A stretch of 64,000 nt of DNA from Enterobacter cancerogenus (GCF_019047785.1 NZ_CP077290.1:3100001-3164000); one strand, 5' to 3'; positions 1-9,922 are shown, counted from the stretch's first letter. The notes: generated from the sequence alone by a model not told the origin. A program made the numbers and translations.

Positions 1-562
1 GGAGCGTGCGTCACAGCGTTCCGCACAGGGTAAACCGAGCGTCGATCACACTGATATTCCGCAGGAAGAGCAGCAGCGTATTCTGCGCAAACTGTTCGAT
101 CGTTTCTACGAAGAGACCGTCGAAGAGGGCAGCTTCCTGTTCCCGGACGTCGCGGAAACGCTGAGTGTGCTGCATGCTAAAGGCATTCCGCTGGGGCTGG
201 TAACCAACAAGCCTACGCCGTTTGTCGCACCTCTGCTTGAGGCGCTGGATATCGCGAAGTATTTCTCGGTAATTGTCGGCGGCGATGACGTGCAGAACAA
301 AAAACCGCATCCGGAACCGCTTTTGCTGGTGGCAGGAAAATTATCCTTAACACCTGCGGAGCTGCTCTTTGTCGGTGATTCGCGCAATGATATTCTGGCC
401 GCCAAAGCGGCAGGCTGTCCGTGCGTCGGATTAACCTATGGCTACAACTACGGTGAGGCGATTACGCTGAGTGAGCCGGACGTTGTATTCGATCGTTTCA
501 AAGATTTATTGCCCGCACTCGGGCTTTCGCACAGTGAACATCAGGAATTGAAAAATGACTAA
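1..562 (+). CDS. gph: Phosphoglycolate phosphatase, C-terminal part (5' end outside window)
   Basis: This HAD-family phosphatase dephosphorylates 2-phosphoglycolate, a product of DNA 3'-end repair, in the cytosol. The open frame enters from the window edge (first full codon at base 2) and shows about 186 residues. Visible are a helical cap region, the motif II Thr in LVTNKP, the motif III Lys in KKPHPEP and the motif IV acidic loop FVGDSRNDI. The N-terminal nucleophile motif lies upstream of the window. The stop overlaps the trpS start by 8 bp, which implies translational coupling within the dam-rpe-gph-trpS operon known from E. coli. Identity is based on recognised sequence and on the neighbour trpS. 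Confidence 0.95.
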   Translation, partial: ERASQRSAQGKPSVDHTDIPQEEQQRILRKLFDRFYEETVEEGSFLFPDVAETLSVLHAKGIPLGLVTNKPTPFVAPLLEALDIAKYFSVIVGGDDVQNKKPHPEPLLLVAGKLSLTPAELLFVGDSRNDILAAKAAGCPCVGLTYGYNYGEAITLSEPDVVFDRFKDLLPALGLSHSEHQELKND

Positions 563-1559
563 GCCCATCGTTTTTAGCGGCGCACAGCCGTCCGGTGAAT
601 TGACCATTGGTAACTACATGGGTGCGTTACGTCAGTGGGTGAGCATGCAGGATGACTACCATTGCATCTATTGCATCGTGGATCTCCATGCCATCACGGC
701 GCGTCAGGATCCTGAGAAGCTGCGCAAAGCCACGCTGGATACGCTGGCACTCTATCTGGCATGCGGTATCGATCCGGAGAAAAGCACCATCTTCGTGCAG
801 TCTCACGTGCCGGAGCACGCGCAGCTGGGCTGGGCGCTGAACTGTTACACCTATTTCGGCGAACTGAGCCGTATGACGCAGTTCAAGGACAAATCTGCCC
901 GCTATTCTGAAAACATCAACGCCGGCCTGTTTGACTATCCGGTACTGATGGCGGCCGACATTCTGCTGTATCAGACCAATCAGGTTCCGGTAGGTGAAGA
1001 CCAGAAGCAGCACCTGGAGCTGAGCCGCGATATCGCCCAGCGCTTCAACGCGCTTTATGGCGACGTGTTCAAAGTGCCAGAGCCGTTTATTCCGAAATCC
1101 GGCGCGCGCGTGATGTCGCTGCTGGAGCCAACCAAGAAGATGTCCAAGTCTGACGATAACCGCAACAACGTTATCGGCCTGCTGGAAGATCCAAAATCGG
1201 TGGTGAAAAAGCTCAAGCGTGCGGTGACCGACTCCGACGAGCCACCTGTTGTGCGCTACGACGTGCAGAACAAAGCGGGCGTGTCTAACCTGCTGGATAT
1301 TCTCTCCGGCGTGACCGGTCAAAGCATCCCTGAACTGGAGAAGCACTTCGAAGGCAAGATGTACGGCCACCTGAAAGGCGAAGTGGCGGACGCGGTCTCC
1401 GGCATGCTGACCGAGCTGCAGGAGCGCTATAACCGCTACCGCAACGATGAAGCCTTCCTGCAGAAGGTGATGAAGGATGGCGCGGAAAAAGCCAGCGCGC
1501 GCGCGTCAGAGACGCTGAAAGCGGTGTATCAGGCGATTGGATTTGTAGGTAAGCCTTAA
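555..1559 (+). CDS. trpS: Tryptophanyl-tRNA synthetase
   Basis: This class I aminoacyl-tRNA synthetase charges tRNA-Trp with tryptophan using ATP in the cytosol. The 334 residues match the usual bacterial length. The HIGH-type nucleotide-binding motif appears as TIGN near residues 17-20, and the KMSKS loop is intact (KKMSKSDDN, near residue 195). The ATG lies inside the end of gph, so translation is probably coupled. A strong terminator follows about 25 bp after the stop. Nothing unusual is seen. Confidence 0.98.
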   Translation: MTKPIVFSGAQPSGELTIGNYMGALRQWVSMQDDYHCIYCIVDLHAITARQDPEKLRKATLDTLALYLACGIDPEKSTIFVQSHVPEHAQLGWALNCYTYFGELSRMTQFKDKSARYSENINAGLFDYPVLMAADILLYQTNQVPVGEDQKQHLELSRDIAQRFNALYGDVFKVPEPFIPKSGARVMSLLEPTKKMSKSDDNRNNVIGLLEDPKSVVKKLKRAVTDSDEPPVVRYDVQNKAGVSNLLDILSGVTGQSIPELEKHFEGKMYGHLKGEVADAVSGMLTELQERYNRYRNDEAFLQKVMKDGAEKASARASETLKAVYQAIGFVGKP

Positions 1560-1582
1560 TCCTGTCGTGCCGGGATCCAAAC

Positions 1583-1611
1583 AAAAAAACCGGGAAATTC
1601 CCGGTTTTTTT
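1583..1611. terminator. Bidirectional rho-independent terminator between trpS and yhfL
   Basis: A GC stem ACCGGG/CCCGGT with a short AAATT loop is flanked by A7 on the left and T7 on the right. It can therefore end trpS transcription on the plus strand and yhfL transcription on the minus strand. Confidence 0.9.
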
Positions 1612-1626
1612 ACGCCTGAAAAATGC

Positions 1627-1797
1627 TTACTGCTGTGCCGCCGGGCCACAGCCACCGATGATCTTGGAAATAGAGATCGCCGGGTGCAGCAGGTAATCAT
1701 AGCTGCAGTTATTTTTGGTATTTTGAACGTGACCTGTGCAGGCGGTCAGCGTCGATAACATGCCTACCAGAACGGCGGCCTTTGCCAGCTTAAACAT
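1627..1797 (-). CDS. yhfL: Small lipoprotein of the YhfL family
   Basis: A 56-codon minus-strand gene reads MFKLAKAAVLVGMLS at its start. It then has the lipobox LTAC at residues 17-20, so Cys20 would be lipidated after signal peptidase II cleavage. The mature part is only about 37 residues and ends with the family pattern NCSYDYLLHP...ISKIIGGCGP. It has two Cys that might pair in the periplasm. The match to E. coli YhfL (also between cysG and trpS) was recognised from memory of the family, whose function is unknown. It has its own upstream space and shares the terminator with trpS. Confidence 0.88.
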   Translation of the reverse strand: MFKLAKAAVLVGMLSTLTACTGHVQNTKNNCSYDYLLHPAISISKIIGGCGPAAQQ

Positions 1798-1899
1798 ACT
1801 TATTCCTTGTGCTCAAAAACGATAAATTGAAGTGAAACGAGGGAATAAATGGAAAAGTTCCATTTTGCGGGCGGTATGTTATCGATAGCGGTAAGAGGG

Positions 1900-1923
1900 G
1901 AGTAGTCCGGTTAAGGACTACTC
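1900..1923 (-). terminator. Hairpin downstream of cysG
   Basis: A perfect 9-bp inverted repeat GAGTAGTCC/GGACTACTC with a 6-nt loop lies 20 bp past the cysG stop. It has no clear U-run, so it may be a weak terminator or an mRNA 3'-end stabiliser for the nir-cysG transcript. Confidence 0.5.
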
Positions 1924-1942
1924 AGTAAAGGGGGAGTGTGCG

Positions 1943-3316
1943 TCAGTGATTTGAGAACCAGTTCAGCTTGTCGCGTAGCTCAACCACCCGACCAACGATA
2001 ATCAGCGCCGGGCTTTCAACCTGCTGCGCCAGCTCGCCAAGCTGCGTCAGGACGCCATTCACCACGCGCTGCTTCGTGGAGGTGCCATTTTCCACCAGCG
2101 CCACGGACATGTCTTCATCCATGCCATGCTCCAGCAGTTTGGCCTGAATGGTCGCGGCCTGATTCAGGCCCATATAGAACACCAGCGTCTGTTTCTCTGC
2201 GGCCAGGTTGTGCCAGTCCAGCTCGCTGCCGGTCTTCAGATGGCCTGTCACCAGCCGCACGCTCTGGGCGTAGTCACGGTGGGTCAGGGGAATACCGGAA
2301 TAGGCCGAACAGCCCGATGCTGCCGTAATGCCCGGCACCACGGAGAACGGAATGCCCGCGTTGCACAACGTTTCCAGCTCCTCGCCGCCGCGGCCAAAGA
2401 TAAACGGATCGCCGCCCTTAAGACGCACCACGCGTTTGCCTTTTTGCGCCTCGCGCAGCAGGATCTGGTTAATCTCTTCCTGAGGTACGCAGTGGTAGCC
2501 CGCGCGTTTGCCGACAAACACGCGATCGGCGTCGCGGCGCACCAGGTTCATGATGTCATCCGAGACCAGACGGTCGTACACCACAATGTCCGCCTGCTGG
2601 ATCTGCTGCAAACCCTTGAGCGTCAGCAAGCCTGCATCGCCCGGCCCTGCGCCTACCAACACCACTTCACCGCGATGATCCAGCGGCTCGGCAAGCAGCG
2701 TTTCAGTGGTCTCTTCAACGGCCTGGCGATCCTGATTAGCCAGCGACTGCGCCAGCCTGTCATTCACAAAGAACTTTTCCCAGAAACGGCGGCGCTCGCC
2801 TACGGTCGCGAAGGTTTTCTTCACGCGGGCGCGCAGCTGGCCTGCATATTGCGCCACCTGGCCGAGATGCTGGGGCAGAATCGACTCGAGCTTTTCACGC
2901 AGCAGACGCGCTAAAACCGGGGAGGTGCCACCGGACGACACGGCCACCATCAGCGGGGAACGGTCAATGATCGACGGCATGATAAAGCTGGCTTCTTTCG
3001 GCGCATCCACCACGTTACAGAAAATTCGACGCGTTTCGCAGGCATCACTGACGCGCTGGTTAACGGCGTCATCGTCGGTTGCGGCAATGGTGAGCCAGCA
3101 GGTATCAAGCAGGGATTCGTCGAACTCGCCCTCGACAAGGGTGAGCATGCCTTCTTGCGCCCAGACGTCGAACTGCGGCGCAAAGGCGAGGGCGTTGACG
3201 GTCAGCCGGGCACCGGCCTCTAACAGCAGGCGCGCTTTGCGCTCGGCCACGTCACCGCCGCCGACAAGCAGGCAGTCGCGATGGCGTAATTGACAGAAAA
3301 TCGGCAGGTGATCCAC
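1943..3316 (-). CDS. cysG: Siroheme synthase (trifunctional)
   Basis: CysG converts uroporphyrinogen III to siroheme for nitrite and sulfite reductases. The N-terminal half is the NAD-dependent precorrin-2 dehydrogenase/ferrochelatase, with the dinucleotide-binding GGGDVAERK near residue 20. The C-terminal half (from about residue 215) is the SAM uroporphyrinogen methyltransferase, with [14 protein letters not shown] and [13 protein letters not shown] chose the GTG at 3316 over the ATG at 3334. It sits 7 bp after a GAGG Shine-Dalgarno and gives 457 residues beginning with the usual DHLPIFCQL. It is downstream of nirD, which places siroheme supply in the nitrite operon. Confidence 0.95.
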   Translation of the reverse strand: MDHLPIFCQLRHRDCLLVGGGDVAERKARLLLEAGARLTVNALAFAPQFDVWAQEGMLTLVEGEFDESLLDTCWLTIAATDDDAVNQRVSDACETRRIFCNVVDAPKEASFIMPSIIDRSPLMVAVSSGGTSPVLARLLREKLESILPQHLGQVAQYAGQLRARVKKTFATVGERRRFWEKFFVNDRLAQSLANQDRQAVEETTETLLAEPLDHRGEVVLVGAGPGDAGLLTLKGLQQIQQADIVVYDRLVSDDIMNLVRRDADRVFVGKRAGYHCVPQEEINQILLREAQKGKRVVRLKGGDPFIFGRGGEELETLCNAGIPFSVVPGITAASGCSAYSGIPLTHRDYAQSVRLVTGHLKTGSELDWHNLAAEKQTLVFYMGLNQAATIQAKLLEHGMDEDMSVALVENGTSTKQRVVNGVLTQLGELAQQVESPALIIVGRVVELRDKLNWFSNH

Positions 3317-3451
3317 GACATTACCTCGCAGCATTCAGGGGAGGAGGAGAATTTGAGGTCAGGATAACAGCAGGGATCGTACAGAACATACGGTTTTTCC
3401 TGCCGTTACCCATAAGGGGTCATAAGCCTTTCCTATTGAAAAGGCTGGAGG

Positions 3452-3778
3452 TTAGGCTCTTAGCTGCACCATGCCGTCCTTCACGCGGGCGTCGTAGTGC
3501 TTCACAGAATGGCTCTCATCTTCCATGCAGCGTCCATCTTTTAAGTTGAAGCGCTGCTTTTTCAACGGGCTGGCGACCCACAGTTCGCCCTGATGTTCCG
3601 CGATGATACCGCGGGACAGGACGCTGGCCTCAAAGAACGGGTCAATATTGCTGATGGCAAAAACCTGTTCATCGTGGCGAGGACGGAAAATGGCGACCTG
3701 CTCGTGACCTAACAGCGCACAGACGCCGGTTGCTGGCAGAATGTCGTTAATGCTGCAGATATTTACCCACTGGCTCAT
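3452..3778 (-). CDS. nirD: Nitrite reductase (NADH) small subunit
   Basis: NirD is the 108-residue small subunit of cytosolic NADH-dependent nitrite reductase, which reduces nitrite to ammonium. It has the Rieske-like fold of the family (HDEQVFAISNIDPF, GELWVASPLKKQRF) but lacks the Cys/His cluster ligands, as is normal for NirD. Its ATG overlaps the nirB stop by 4 bp. The next gene in this operon in E. coli is nirC, but here only about 135 bp of non-coding sequence separate it from cysG. Confidence 0.96.
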   Translation of the reverse strand: MSQWVNICSINDILPATGVCALLGHEQVAIFRPRHDEQVFAISNIDPFFEASVLSRGIIAEHQGELWVASPLKKQRFNLKDGRCMEDESHSVKHYDARVKDGMVQLRA

Positions 3779-6318
3779 GCGTTTTCCTCCACCAGAGTCA
3801 CCGGAATACGTTCGTACGGCGTTGCCGGACGATGCTGTTCACGCTCAGGAACGACCTGTACGTTCGGATCGCGCTGGGTGCTGTTGATAAAGTGTCTGAA
3901 GCGCGTCTGCGCCGCCGGGGTATTCACGGTTTCGGTCCACTCGCAGATCACCGCTTCGCGCAGGCGCGCCATCTCTTCTTCCAGATGGTCGTTCAGGCCC
4001 AGCTTGTCGTCGATGATGACCGACTTCAGGTAGTCGATGCCACCTTCCAGATTGTCCAGCCAGGAGGCGGTACGGGTCAGCTTGTCGGCAGTGCGGATGT
4101 AGAACATCATGAAGCGATCGAGGTACTTAATCAGCGTGTCGTGGTCGAGATCCGCTGCCAGCAGGTCCGCATGACGAGGTTTCATCCCGCCGTTACCGCA
4201 GACGTACAGGTTCCAGCCTTTCTCTGTGGCGATGATACCTACGTCTTTACCCTGCGCTTCCGCACATTCACGGGTACAGCCGGAGACGCCGAATTTCATT
4301 TTGTGCGGGGTACGAATACCTTTATAGCGGTTTTCCAGTTCCACGCCGAAGCCCACGCTGTCGCCCACGCCGTAGCGGCACCAGGTGCTGCCCACGCAGG
4401 TTTTCGCCATACGCAGCGCTTTAGCATACGCGTGACCGGTTTCGAAGCCCGCTTCAATCAGCTGACGCCAGATTTCCGGCAGGTCGTCTTTCTGCACACC
4501 GAACAGGCCAATACGCTGAGAGCCGGTGATTTTGGTGTAGAGGTTGAATTCGCGGGCGATACGGCCCACGGCGACCAGCCCTTCCGGTGTAATTTCGCCC
4601 CCGGCTGAACGTGGGATCACCGAGTAGGTGCCGTCTTTCTGGATGTTCGCCAGGAAGTTGTCGTTGGTGTCCTGCAGCGGAGTATGTTCCGGCTTCAGAA
4701 CGTATTCGTTCCAGCAGGAGGCCAGCAGGGAACCGACGGTCGGTTTACACACTTCACAGCCGTAACCCTGGCCGTGTTTTGCCAGCAGCTCGTCGAAGGA
4801 CTTAATGCCTTCCACGCGGATCAGGTGATAAATCTCCTGGCGAGAGTAAGCGAAGTGCTCGCATAGGTTGTTATTTACTTCGATACCCTGTTTCGCCAGC
4901 TCTGCGTTCAGAACCTGCGTCACCAGTGGAATACAGCCGCCGCAGCCGGTACCGGCTTTGGTTTCAGCTTTCAGCGCGGCGACGGTGTGGCAGCCCTTGT
5001 TGATGGCTGCAACCAGCATGCCTTTGGTGACGTCGAAGCAGGAGCAAATCTGCGCGCTGTCCGGGAGTTTATCCACGCCGATGGACGGCTTACCGCTGGA
5101 GGCGTGAGCCGGGAGGATCAGCGCGTCCGGGTTTTCCGGCAGTTCAATGGCGTTCAGCACCAGCTGCAGCAGGTTACCGTAATCGCTGGTGTCACCCACC
5201 AGCACCGCGCCGAGCAGGGTTTTGTTGTCCTGGCTTACGATCAGGCGTTTGTAGACCTCTTTGCTTTCGTCGAGGTACACATAGCTGCGGGAGTTCGGGG
5301 TGCGGCCGTGCGCATCGCCGATACCGCCCACGTCCACACCCAGCAGCTTCAGCTTGGCGCTCATGTCTGCGCCTTCGAAGGCGTTTTCATTACCGAGGAT
5401 ATGGTCAACGGCGACCTGCGCCATTTTGTAGCCAGGTGCGACCAGGCCATACACGCGGTTATTCCAGCTGGCGCATTCGCCGATGGCGTAAATATCCGGG
5501 TCAGAAGTCTGGCAGGAGTCGTTGATCATGATCCCGCCGCGCTGTGCCACGGCCAGACCACACTGGGTCGCCATTTTGTCGCGCGGGCGAATACCGGTGG
5601 AGAAGACGATAAAGTCCACTTCCAGCTCGCTGCCGTCGGCAAAGCGCATGGTTTTGCGCGCTTCGGTCCCTTCCTGAACGATCTCTTTGGTGTTTTTGCT
5701 GGTGTGAACCTTCACACCCATACTTTCGATTTTACGGCGCAGCTGGTCACCACCCATGTGGTCCAGCTGTTCTGCCATCAGCATCGGGGCAAATTCGATG
5801 ACGTGGGTTTCAACGCCGAGGTTTTTCAGCGCGCCCGCGGCTTCAAGGCCGAGCAGACCGCCGCCAACGACCGCACCGCGTTTGCTGCGACGCGCGCAGG
5901 CTTCGATAGCCTTGAGGTCTTCAATGGTACGGTAAACGAAGCAATCCTGTGTTTCCGAGCCTTTGATTGGCGGGATCCACGGATACGAGCCAGTCGCCAT
6001 AATCAGCTTGTCGTAAAAAACCGTGCGTCCGGCGCTGGAGTGGATCACTTTTTCCTGACGGTTGATGGTGATAGCGCGTTCGCCCACCAGCACTTTCACG
6101 CCATGCTTCTCGTAGAAACCTTCACGCACCAGAGAGAGCTCTTCGGCGGTATGATGGGAGAAGTAGGAAGACAAGTGCACACGGTCGTACGCCTTGCGGG
6201 GTTCTTCACAGAACACGGTAATGTCGAAACGGTCAGCGTCAGCTTTATCGAGTAGATCCTCAATAAAGCGGTGACCGACCATGCCGTTACCGATGATAGC
6301 GAGTCTGACTTTGCTCAT
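3775..6318 (-). CDS. nirB: Nitrite reductase (NADH) large subunit
   Basis: NirB (847 aa) is the catalytic subunit that moves electrons from NADH through FAD and Fe-S centres to siroheme, where nitrite becomes ammonium. An N-terminal FAD/NAD domain carries IGNGMVGHRFIED and GGGLLGLEAAGAL. Next is a BFD-type [2Fe-2S] Cys cluster (CSCFDV ... GCGGC), then a second Cys pair region (GYGCEVC). The C-terminal siroheme/[4Fe-4S] domain has CVGSTWC and GCTREC. It heads nirB-nirD-cysG. The upstream promoter carries ideal FNR and NarL/NarP sites, so induction by anaerobiosis and nitrate/nitrite is inferred. Confidence 0.97.
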   Translation of the reverse strand: MSKVRLAIIGNGMVGHRFIEDLLDKADADRFDITVFCEEPRKAYDRVHLSSYFSHHTAEELSLVREGFYEKHGVKVLVGERAITINRQEKVIHSSAGRTVFYDKLIMATGSYPWIPPIKGSETQDCFVYRTIEDLKAIEACARRSKRGAVVGGGLLGLEAAGALKNLGVETHVIEFAPMLMAEQLDHMGGDQLRRKIESMGVKVHTSKNTKEIVQEGTEARKTMRFADGSELEVDFIVFSTGIRPRDKMATQCGLAVAQRGGIMINDSCQTSDPDIYAIGECASWNNRVYGLVAPGYKMAQVAVDHILGNENAFEGADMSAKLKLLGVDVGGIGDAHGRTPNSRSYVYLDESKEVYKRLIVSQDNKTLLGAVLVGDTSDYGNLLQLVLNAIELPENPDALILPAHASSGKPSIGVDKLPDSAQICSCFDVTKGMLVAAINKGCHTVAALKAETKAGTGCGGCIPLVTQVLNAELAKQGIEVNNNLCEHFAYSRQEIYHLIRVEGIKSFDELLAKHGQGYGCEVCKPTVGSLLASCWNEYVLKPEHTPLQDTNDNFLANIQKDGTYSVIPRSAGGEITPEGLVAVGRIAREFNLYTKITGSQRIGLFGVQKDDLPEIWRQLIEAGFETGHAYAKALRMAKTCVGSTWCRYGVGDSVGFGVELENRYKGIRTPHKMKFGVSGCTRECAEAQGKDVGIIATEKGWNLYVCGNGGMKPRHADLLAADLDHDTLIKYLDRFMMFYIRTADKLTRTASWLDNLEGGIDYLKSVIIDDKLGLNDHLEEEMARLREAVICEWTETVNTPAAQTRFRHFINSTQRDPNVQVVPEREQHRPATPYERIPVTLVEENA

Positions 6319-6376
6319 TTTTGCCTCGATTTCTTTTCTATTACTGCCTACCTTAACGATTCAGCAGGGGCACTTA

Positions 6377-6390
6377 TTGATGCAAATCAA
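6377..6390 (-). promoter_or_regulatory. FNR site of the nirB promoter
   Basis: TTGATGCAAATCAA is a perfect match to the FNR consensus TTGAT-N4-ATCAA. Its centre lies about 65 bp upstream of the nirB ATG. Placed at -41.5, it puts the transcript start near 6342, with a -10-like TAAGGT at 6350-6355 (read on the minus strand). This is a class II activator position. Confidence 0.9.
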
Positions 6391-6403
6391 ATACGCCTTA
6401 ACC

Positions 6404-6419
6404 TACCACCTAGTGGGTA
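6404..6419 (-). promoter_or_regulatory. NarL/NarP 7-2-7 site of the nirB promoter
   Basis: TACCACCTAGTGGGTA is a near-perfect 7-2-7 inverted repeat of NarL heptamers. Its centre is 28 bp upstream of the FNR centre. This equals the -69.5/-41.5 arrangement known for the E. coli nir promoter. Confidence 0.85.
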
Positions 6420-6487
6420 GATCGCTGATTTGTCAGGTTTTTTATAAGTTATGGAAATCGCAGGCTTTTCACGGTCGTCGGTTTTAT

Positions 6488-6523
6488 GTACAAAAATGGG
6501 TACTATTCCGTAAATTTTTGTAC
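6488..6523. promoter_or_regulatory. Long-spaced inverted repeat upstream of codA (possible operator)
   Basis: Two perfect 10-bp arms, GTACAAAAAT (6488-6497) and ATTTTTGTAC (6514-6523), face each other across 16 bp, 35 bp before the codA ATG. The arms fall on about the same DNA face, which would suit a looping or two-dimer repressor. No regulator gene is adjacent, so the binding protein is unknown. Confidence 0.45.
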
Positions 6524-6558
6524 TCCTAAATTTCAGCAGCGTTTTTCGGGGGAAAGGT

Positions 6559-7875
6559 ATGTCAACGACACCACTATGGCTGGTTCAGAATGTCCGTTTA
6601 CCGGGTCGGGAAGGGCTGTGGCAAATCGCCATCGAAGAAGGTCGGTTCGGTGACATCATGCCGATGGACGGCTCCCATGATGAAAGCCATGAGATATTAA
6701 ACGGGCGCGGCGGCCTGGCCATACCTCCCTTTATTGAGCCGCATATCCACCTTGATACCACCCAGACGGCGGGGGAGCCTGCCTGGAATGAGTCCGGCAC
6801 GCTGTTTGAGGGAATAGAGCGCTGGGCCGAACGTAAAGCGCTGCTCAGCCATGAGGATGTCAAAGCGCGGGCGTGGAAAACGCTTAAATGGCAGATCGCC
6901 AACGGTATTCAGTTTGTGCGTACCCACGTCGATGTCTCCGACCCGTCGCTGACGGCCCTCAGGGCGATGCTGGAGGTCAGGCAGGAAGTCGCGCCGTGGA
7001 TCACGCTGCAAATAGTCGCGTTTCCGCAAGAAGGGATACTCTCTTACCCGAACGGTGCGGCACTCCTGGAAGAGGCGTTAAGGCTCGGGGCTGATGTGGT
7101 CGGGGCCATTCCCCATTTCGAATTCACCCGCGAGTACGGCGTACAGTCGCTGCACATCGCCTTTGAGCTGGCAAAGAAATATGACCGTCCGCTCGATATC
7201 CACTGCGACGAGATCGACGATGAGCAGTCCCGGTTTGTGGAGACGGTGGCAACCCTGGCCTATGAGGCAGGCATTGGCCCGCGCGTGACGGCCAGCCATA
7301 CCACGGCCATGCACTCCTACAACGGCGCATACACGTCAAGGCTGTTCCGCCTGCTGAAGATGTCAGGCATAAACTTTGTGGCTAACCCGCTGGTGAACAT
7401 CCATTTGCAGGGGCGTTTTGACGACTACCCGAAACGACGCGGCATCACGCGCGTGAAAGAGCTACAGGAAGCGGGGATCAACGTCTGCTTCGGCCATGAC
7501 GATGTCTTTGACCCGTGGTACCCGCTCGGCACCGGTAATATGCTCCAGGTGCTGCATATGGGGCTACACGTGTGTCAGATGATGGGATATTCACAAATCG
7601 ACAGCGGCCTGAACCTGATCACCCACAATAGCGCCCGAACCTTTGGGCTGAACGGCTACGGTATCGAGAAGGGGAATCCGGCGAACCTGATTATTCTGCC
7701 CGCAGAGAGCGGGTTTGAGGCGGTGCGCTGCCAGGTGCCGGTGCGCTGGTCGATTCGTCAGGGCAGGGTGATTGCGTCAACGCAGCTGGCGCAGACGTGG
7801 ATCCAGATGGATAACGGAGGAGAGGAGCTGTTCTTTACGAAGAATAGCCCCTTTGCCGGGCGCAAAGGGGCGTAG
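6559..7875 (+). CDS. codA: Cytosine deaminase
   Basis: CodA hydrolyses cytosine to uracil and ammonia for pyrimidine salvage in the cytosol. This amidohydrolase-fold enzyme shows the metal motif PHIHLD (His62, His64), the HCDEIDDEQ helix, ASHTTAMHS and the catalytic Asp in [10 protein letters not shown]. Sequence similarity to E. coli CodA is very high through the core. The ATG follows a strong GGGGGAAAGG ribosome site. At 438 aa it is about 11 residues longer than E. coli CodA, and the extra C-terminal tail is encoded by a perfect hairpin. No codB permease lies next to it, so uptake must rely on a transporter elsewhere. Confidence 0.95.
   Translation: MSTTPLWLVQNVRLPGREGLWQIAIEEGRFGDIMPMDGSHDESHEILNGRGGLAIPPFIEPHIHLDTTQTAGEPAWNESGTLFEGIERWAERKALLSHEDVKARAWKTLKWQIANGIQFVRTHVDVSDPSLTALRAMLEVRQEVAPWITLQIVAFPQEGILSYPNGAALLEEALRLGADVVGAIPHFEFTREYGVQSLHIAFELAKKYDRPLDIHCDEIDDEQSRFVETVATLAYEAGIGPRVTASHTTAMHSYNGAYTSRLFRLLKMSGINFVANPLVNIHLQGRFDDYPKRRGITRVKELQEAGINVCFGHDDVFDPWYPLGTGNMLQVLHMGLHVCQMMGYSQIDSGLNLITHNSARTFGLNGYGIEKGNPANLIILPAESGFEAVRCQVPVRWSIRQGRVIASTQLAQTWIQMDNGGEELFFTKNSPFAGRKGA
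7847..7871 (+). terminator. Hairpin inside the 3' end of codA
   Basis: GCCCCTTTG (7847-7855) and CAAAGGGGC (7863-7871) form a perfect 9-bp stem with a 7-nt loop, spanning the last codons of codA. There is no U-run, so it may slow transcription or stabilise the mRNA end at the convergent codA/tsgA junction. Confidence 0.5.
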
Positions 7876-7884
7876 GGAAACCTG

Positions 7885-9063
7885 TTACGCTGCCGCCGTA
7901 TTATGCTGGCGGTGGCGGGTCACGAAGCCCAGAACGAAGCACATGATGAACACCACGGCATACAGACCGTTTGCGGTGTGCAGCGCCGCCAGTGGGCCGC
8001 TGTGGGCCACAATCGGGCCGGTGACCACGAAGGTCAGCATGGTACCGATGGTGCCGCAGGTCAGCACAAAGTTAACCAGCTTCGGCGAGGCCACTTTGGT
8101 CTGCAGCGATCCCAGCGTGATGATTGAGGTGTAAATGGCGCTGGAGAAGAAGCCGAGTGTCAGGATGAACCACGGCATATGCTCAGGCGAGCCGTTGATG
8201 AACAGATACATCAGCACGGTAGCCAGGCCAGCCAGCACGGTCAAAATGCGCTGCAGATCGAAGAAGCGCAGAATGAAGCTAAACGCCCACATGCCAAACA
8301 TGTAAGACATCCAGAAATCGCTCACCAGCTTGCCCGCGTCGTTCAGGCTCATGCCCAGGCCTTTGGCGTATTCCGGCACCCAGGAGATAAAGCCCAGCTG
8401 GCCGAGGATGTAGCACAGCGCGGCGATAGAGAGGAACAGCACGCCGATCCCCCATTTCTCTTTCGCAACCGGCTCAGCGGTATCTTGCGACTTTTTGCCC
8501 AGAACCGGGAATTCACAGCCGAAGGTCAGGATAAAGATCGCCACATAGACCAGGCCGATACAGGCGTACACCCAGTACCATTCAATGCTGCGGGCCAGCA
8601 GCCAGGCGGCAACCATCGGGAAAATCATCCCGGCCATGCTGAAGAAGGAGTCGGTAAACAGCAGACGCGCGCCGCGCTGGCGGCCTTCATACATATGGGT
8701 AATCAGGAACGTACCGATGGACATGGTAATACCGCTCACCAGCCCCAGCACGAACATGGCGGCAGAGAACAGGGCAATGCTGTGGCTAAGCATCAGGCCA
8801 GCCACGGCGGCGACCATCAGCACAAAGCCAAAGCGCAGCTGCGTTTTCAGCGGCACGATTTCCATCAGCCAGGCGTTAAGGAAGATGGAGATCAGGATCC
8901 CCGCGTTGAGGAAGGTGAAGGTGTTACTCATGCTGGAAACGGGCAGCTGGAAATAGTCTGCGATATTTCCCATCACCATCCCGGTGACGATCACCAACGC
9001 GCCGGTCAGGGCGTAGGAGAAGAAGCTGATCCATGTGAGCTTGATGCGATTGCTGTTAGTCAT
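7885..9063 (-). CDS. tsgA: MFS transporter TsgA
   Basis: This 392-residue inner membrane protein of the major facilitator superfamily has about 12 hydrophobic segments and a central charged loop ([16 protein letters not shown]). The substrate is not established for the family. The name comes from a tellurite/selenite resistance screen in Salmonella. I chose the ATG at 9063 ([14 protein letters not shown]), which matches the E. coli start, over a TTG five codons upstream. It converges with codA. In E. coli tsgA is directly upstream of nirB, so codA has been added in between here. Confidence 0.93.
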   Translation of the reverse strand: MTNSNRIKLTWISFFSYALTGALVIVTGMVMGNIADYFQLPVSSMSNTFTFLNAGILISIFLNAWLMEIVPLKTQLRFGFVLMVAAVAGLMLSHSIALFSAAMFVLGLVSGITMSIGTFLITHMYEGRQRGARLLFTDSFFSMAGMIFPMVAAWLLARSIEWYWVYACIGLVYVAIFILTFGCEFPVLGKKSQDTAEPVAKEKWGIGVLFLSIAALCYILGQLGFISWVPEYAKGLGMSLNDAGKLVSDFWMSYMFGMWAFSFILRFFDLQRILTVLAGLATVLMYLFINGSPEHMPWFILTLGFFSSAIYTSIITLGSLQTKVASPKLVNFVLTCGTIGTMLTFVVTGPIVAHSGPLAALHTANGLYAVVFIMCFVLGFVTRHRQHNTAAA

Positions 9064-9183
9064 GTCTGGCCTGTTCAAAGTAAAGTAAAACGCATTGACT
9101 GCGTTTGAGCGGGCAGATTTTAGTCGCGAAAGTGATCTATTCCTATCTTTAAGGATTAATTTGCAGGTTATTGCACGATTTAA

Positions 9184-9199
9184 TGTGATCTAAGTCACG
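9184..9199. promoter_or_regulatory. CRP site between tsgA and ppiA
   Basis: TGTGATCTAAGTCACG matches the CRP consensus TGTGA-N6-TCACA except in the last base. It lies 143 bp before ppiA and 121 bp before tsgA. E. coli ppiA is known to have CRP-dependent promoters, so cAMP-CRP control is likely. Confidence 0.8.
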
Positions 9200-9332
9200 T
9201 TAACGGGCGTGAAAGCCAATCGTTTGCGCGGTTACAACTGTTTCAAATTCGTAAAATTAGGTAAAAGGCTGGTCTCCGTTCATACTGCTCTTTAGAATCA
9301 AGCCATTCGCTTTCTCTACTGCGCTTTGTTAA

Positions 9333-9914
<582 letters not shown>

Positions 9915-9922
9915 TCCTCTTT

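Noticed and set aside
1840..1864. Sigma-E-like -35 (GGAACTT on the minus strand) upstream of yhfL
   Set aside because: At the required 16-bp spacing the -10 would be GTTTCA, which does not fit TCTGA.
4987..6255. Plus-strand open frame of 422 codons opposite nirB
   Set aside because: It is the antisense shadow of nirB in a GC-rich gene. No recognisable protein, no ribosome site and no family resemblance.
6281..6529. 82-codon plus-strand frame across the nirB/codA promoter region
   Set aside because: It overlaps the FNR and NarL sites and the nirB start, has no ribosome site and resembles nothing known.
8179..9108. Plus-strand open frame of 309 codons opposite tsgA
   Set aside because: His/Gln-rich composition typical of the antisense of a membrane protein. 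The tsgA reading is a clear family match.
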